Positions 32,643-35,752 of a stretch of 35,752 nucleotides of DNA are shown here, one piece after another (within the stretch, counting starts at the first letter, position 1; every line of letters begins with the position of its first letter). A program made the position numbers and the translations under genes. This DNA is from Microbacterium oxydans (GTDB lineage Bacteria > Actinomycetota > Actinomycetes > Actinomycetales > Microbacteriaceae), in the NCBI RefSeq assembly GCF_000956405.1, contig NZ_JYIV01000009.1, forward strand, positions 1 through 35,752, read 5' to 3'. The notes beneath the pieces are model-generated. The model saw only the letters and a list, made by a program, of their open reading frames with translations, made no database searches and was not told the DNA's origin.

Positions 32643-33310
32643 AGCTCCTCATCGCCGACGACGATCCGCAGATGGTCCGCGCCCTGCGGATCACCCTCGC
32701 CGCCCACGGGTACGACGTGGTGGTCGCCCCCGACGGCGCCGCCGCGATCACCGCAGCCGCGCAGACGCACCCCGATCTCATCATGCTCGATCTGGGCATG
32801 CCGCGACTGGACGGCATCGAGGTGATCCAGGCACTTCGCGGGTGGACCAACGTGCCCATCATCGTGGTGTCAGGACGCACAGGGTCCGCCGACAAGGTCG
32901 AGGCACTCGACGCCGGGGCCGACGACTTCGTCACCAAGCCCTTCCAGGTGGACGAGCTGCTGGCACGCCTGCGGGCACTCTCGCGACGGTCTGCTCCGGC
33001 GGGCGGCGAATCCACCGTCGCTTTCGGCGATGTGGTGGTGGACCTCGCGACCAAGACCGTGACCCGCGGCGGCACGAGAGTTCACCTGACGCCGACCGAG
33101 TGGCGCATGCTGGAGCACCTGTCCAGGCACCCCGGAGCGCTCGTCACCCGACAGGACCTGCTGAAGGAGATCTGGGGCAGCGAACAGGTGTCGGACTCCG
33201 GATACCTGCGCCTGTACATGTCTCAGCTGCGCAAGAAGCTCGAGCAGGAGCCGGGTGCCCCGGTGCATCTGCTCACCGAGGCGGGTATGGGCTACCGTCT
33301 CGTGCTCTGA
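32639..33310 (+). CDS. kdpE: Response regulator KdpE (OmpR family)
   Basis: The 223-residue protein has a receiver domain (about 1-118; acidic pocket ADDD at 6-9, phospho-acceptor D51 in MLDLGMP, K101 in VTKPF) and a winged-HTH DNA-binding domain (about 130-223; LTPTEWRMLEHLSRHPGALVTR and LRLYMSQLRKKLE). It should activate kdp at low K+. The GTG start overlaps the kdpD stop (GTGA), and GGAAGG is 6-9 nt upstream. Its 3' end overlaps the convergent TspO-like gene by 19 bp. The heptamer arrays upstream of kdp and kimA are its likely targets. Confidence 0.95.
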   Translation: MKLLIADDDPQMVRALRITLAAHGYDVVVAPDGAAAITAAAQTHPDLIMLDLGMPRLDGIEVIQALRGWTNVPIIVVSGRTGSADKVEALDAGADDFVTKPFQVDELLARLRALSRRSAPAGGESTVAFGDVVVDLATKTVTRGGTRVHLTPTEWRMLEHLSRHPGALVTRQDLLKEIWGSEQVSDSGYLRLYMSQLRKKLEQEPGAPVHLLTEAGMGYRLVL

Positions 33311-34116
33311 GCAGCCGGGCCGTTCCTGAGCTGTGCGCGGCGTCGTCCGATGAACGCTGCCGCGACCCCGGTGAGGACGAGCAGCACGGCCACGATGATC
33401 GCGGCGATCGCGGTCGGGATGCTCTCGGGCTCACCCGTGAGGCGACCGACTGCGAGCCAGGACAGGCCCCAGGCCGTTGCGAGCGCCGGAGCGATTCGCC
33501 CTGTGACCCAGGCGGCGGCCGCTCCGATGACCAGGACGACGACCAGCACCGCGACAGCCCAGGCATCCGCCGCCTCTGCCCAGCTCTCCGGGGCGATCTG
33601 CGTGAACCATGCCGCCGTGTTGGCCACGGTCGCGATGGTGACCCAGCCGAAGTGCAGGCCGTTCGCACCGTCCGTGAGGATGCGATCGGTGAAGCTCCGG
33701 GCGGGGAATCGGCCGAGCAGCACGATCACCCGCGCGAGGACGGCCAGGAGTGCCGCGATCACGACGACCGTGAGCCAGAGGGTGAGGAACCGCGCGGTCA
33801 CCAACCACAGACCGTTCAGCACCATCGATGCGGCGATCCATCCACCTACCGCCTGCTGACGCGGGTCCTGCCTCTGGGCGGGGAGCGCCTGCCACACCGT
33901 GTACGCGATCAGCCCGAGGTAGATCAGCGACCAGATCGAGAATGCGGGGCCTGCCGGCGCGAGGTAGGAGCCCTGAGCCGAGAGCGCCCCATCCTGCAGC
34001 TCGTCGACGGACGCGCCTCCGAACGCCCCGGCCCCGACGGCGGCCGCGATCACCATGAACGTCGCCGCCGCGATGATCAGCGCCTGACGACCAATGCCCT
34101 TCGTGCGTGATTCCAT
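33292..34116 (-). CDS. TspO/MBR-related polytopic membrane protein
   Basis: The 274-residue protein has about seven or eight spans. The segment YLAPAGPAFSIWSLIYLGLIAYTVWQALP matches the tryptophan-rich TspO/MBR pattern (xFxIWxxIY), and GLHFGWVTIATVANTAAWF is a second Trp/Phe-rich span. It is longer than the five-span classical TspO, so a distant relative is the safer name. The ligand is unknown. The ATG at 34116 lies 7 nt after TAGCCT; the longer frame to 34164 is unsupported. Its last 19 bp are antisense to the kdpE 3' end. Confidence 0.78.
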   Translation of the reverse strand: MESRTKGIGRQALIIAAATFMVIAAAVGAGAFGGASVDELQDGALSAQGSYLAPAGPAFSIWSLIYLGLIAYTVWQALPAQRQDPRQQAVGGWIAASMVLNGLWLVTARFLTLWLTVVVIAALLAVLARVIVLLGRFPARSFTDRILTDGANGLHFGWVTIATVANTAAWFTQIAPESWAEAADAWAVAVLVVVLVIGAAAAWVTGRIAPALATAWGLSWLAVGRLTGEPESIPTAIAAIIVAVLLVLTGVAAAFIGRRRAQLRNGPAAQSTRR

Positions 34117-34123
34117 GCCCCGA

Positions 34124-34129
34124 AGGCTA
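34124..34129 (-). promoter_or_regulatory. -10 hexamer of the TspO-like gene (leaderless)
   Basis: TAGCCT on the minus strand ends 7 nt before the ATG at 34116, and no Shine-Dalgarno is seen. Confidence 0.4.
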
Positions 34130-34178
34130 CGGCTGTGCCCCGTCGGTCGCACCGGCCTTGACACAGGGGCACTGTTTC

Positions 34179-34193
34179 GCTAACCAGGTTAGC
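34179..34193. promoter_or_regulatory. Perfect 15-bp palindrome in the tetR/TspO-like gap
   Basis: GCTAACCAGGTTAGC has 7-bp arms around one central base, and the arms extend outward with TTT and AAA (34175-34197, one mismatched pair). A one-base loop cannot form an RNA hairpin, so this is better read as a protein-binding site, upstream of the TspO-like gene. It does not resemble the TetR operators further right. Confidence 0.5.
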
Positions 34194-34208
34194 CAAATCC
34201 TGAACAGC

Positions 34209-34775
34209 TCAGACGCGGGTGAAGGCGGCGTCGATCAGCACCTCGGCCGCGCCCCGCGCCTGCGCAGCCACCGCCGGGTCGGCCGAGATCGCCGCGGTGC
34301 TCTGTGCGCCTTCGGCGAGGATCGACAGTTGAGCAGCGAGCGCGGGCGGAGCGCCGGTGTCGGCGACCAGGCCTGCCATGTACTCCTGGAACGACGCCTT
34401 GTGCGCTCGCACGATCTCCGCGACCTCGGGATTGGTGCCGCCGAGTTCACCGAACGCGTTGATGAAGGCGCAGCCGCGGAAGTCGTCGGCGCAGAACCAG
34501 TTCTCGAGGTATCCGTAGACGGCCAGGATGCGTGCACGAGGATCATCCCCCGCATCGGCCACCGCACCCGAGAGGCCGGACTCCCACTCCACATGCTTGC
34601 GCGAGAGCACGGCCGCGACGATGTCGCTCTTGGCGGGGAAGAGGGCATACAGACGGCGGAGCGACACGCCGGCAGCCGAGCGCAGCTCGTCCATGCCCAC
34701 AGCGGCGTAGCCCTTGCGGTAGTAGAGCTCCTCCGCGGCGGACAGGATGCGCTCGCGAGCCTCGTCTTCGGTCAT
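34209..34775 (-). CDS. TetR-family transcriptional regulator
   Basis: The 188-residue protein has an N-terminal TetR HTH (about 5-50: ERILSAAEELYYRKGYAAVGMDELRSAAGVSLRRLYALFPAKSDI) and a C-terminal ligand domain with WFCADDFRGCAFINAFGELG, resembling the TetR_C_33-type regulators of oxidative or hydrolase genes. I chose the ATG at 34775, 7 nt after TAAACT; a GTG at 34796 would put the start inside the operator. It is divergent from the haloperoxidase-type hydrolase and probably represses both. Confidence 0.9.
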   Translation of the reverse strand: MTEDEARERILSAAEELYYRKGYAAVGMDELRSAAGVSLRRLYALFPAKSDIVAAVLSRKHVEWESGLSGAVADAGDDPRARILAVYGYLENWFCADDFRGCAFINAFGELGGTNPEVAEIVRAHKASFQEYMAGLVADTGAPPALAAQLSILAEGAQSTAAISADPAVAAQARGAAEVLIDAAFTRV

Positions 34776-34782
34776 ACCCAGA

Positions 34783-34818
34783 AGTTTACTTGACACGAGA
34801 ACGAACGTTCTCTAGATT
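34783..34818. promoter_or_regulatory. Overlapping divergent promoters with operator 1
   Basis: On the plus strand TTGACA (34790-34795), a 17-bp spacer and TAGATT (34813-34818) form a near-consensus promoter for the hydrolase gene. On the minus strand TAAACT (34783-34788) serves tetR. The 16-bp palindrome GAGAACGAACGTTCTC (34797-34812) fills the spacer of the hydrolase promoter, so a bound TetR would block both. Confidence 0.75.
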
Positions 34819-34820
34819 GA

Positions 34821-35714
<894 letters not shown>

Positions 35715-35752
35715 CCCCTCCCCCTCCAGCCCTTCCCCTCCCAGGGGTCATC
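35715..35752. other. Window end, pyrimidine-rich non-coding
   Basis: The last 38 bases after the hydrolase stop are C/T-rich with no hairpin followed by a T-tract. No gene can be supported. Confidence 0.4.

Noticed and set aside
29918..33310. A 1130-codon open frame on the plus strand across kdpD
   Set aside because: It is a shadow of kdpD with Arg-rich composition; only its last 223 codons are real (kdpE).

Overview
The window is high-GC DNA (roughly 70 % by eye) with tightly packed, often ATGA-overlapping genes. Many starts lack a Shine-Dalgarno but carry a TANNNT hexamer 5-8 nt upstream, as in leaderless actinobacterial transcripts. Gene content (KimA-type K+ importer, kdpFABCDE, full molybdenum-cofactor set, MocR and TetR regulators) fits a Gram-positive actinobacterium. 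A member of Microbacteriaceae is my inference from the overall look of the proteins, not a proof.

Left part (1-15.2 kb): an M20 amidohydrolase with a symmetric four-half-site repeat upstream, then a long molybdenum region. It holds moaA; a lower-GC, three-gene overlapping insertion of unknown function (2599-4459); modC-modB-modA plus a HTH/Mop-domain regulator; a membrane-anchored D,D-carboxypeptidase; a moeB-like/moeA/moaC/moaD operon; moaE-mogA on the opposite strand; and a membrane-bound sulfite-oxidase-like molybdoenzyme that is a probable consumer of the cofactor. The Mod transporter brings in molybdate, MoaA/C/D/E with the MoeB-like E1 make molybdopterin, MogA/MoeA insert Mo, and the oxidoreductase uses it.

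Middle part (14.9-25.3 kb): a small Cys-rich protein, a small alarmone synthetase, an NTF2-like protein, a VanZ/RDD membrane protein divergent from a KimA-like K+ importer, a MocR regulator whose start codon overlaps that of a divergent DMT exporter followed by a PaiB-like protein, a membrane-tethered alpha/beta hydrolase, and an SLC13/ArsB-like permease flanked on both sides by the same 61-bp palindrome.

Right part (25.4-35.7 kb): a kdp operon (an unrecognised 27-codon membrane micropeptide, then kdpF-A-B-C-D-E) for high-affinity K+ uptake with its sensor kinase and response regulator, a TspO/MBR-like membrane protein convergent with kdpE, and a TetR regulator divergent from a non-haem haloperoxidase-type hydrolase with two palindromic operators.

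The most interesting signal I found is regulatory. The same 11-bp-period array of CGTnAGG heptamers lies upstream of kimA/vanZ and upstream of the kdp operon, at the same distance from the -10-like hexamer. This suggests one K+ regulon, possibly driven by the KdpE encoded here. The best candidate for an undescribed protein system is the low-GC three-gene unit at 2599-4459.
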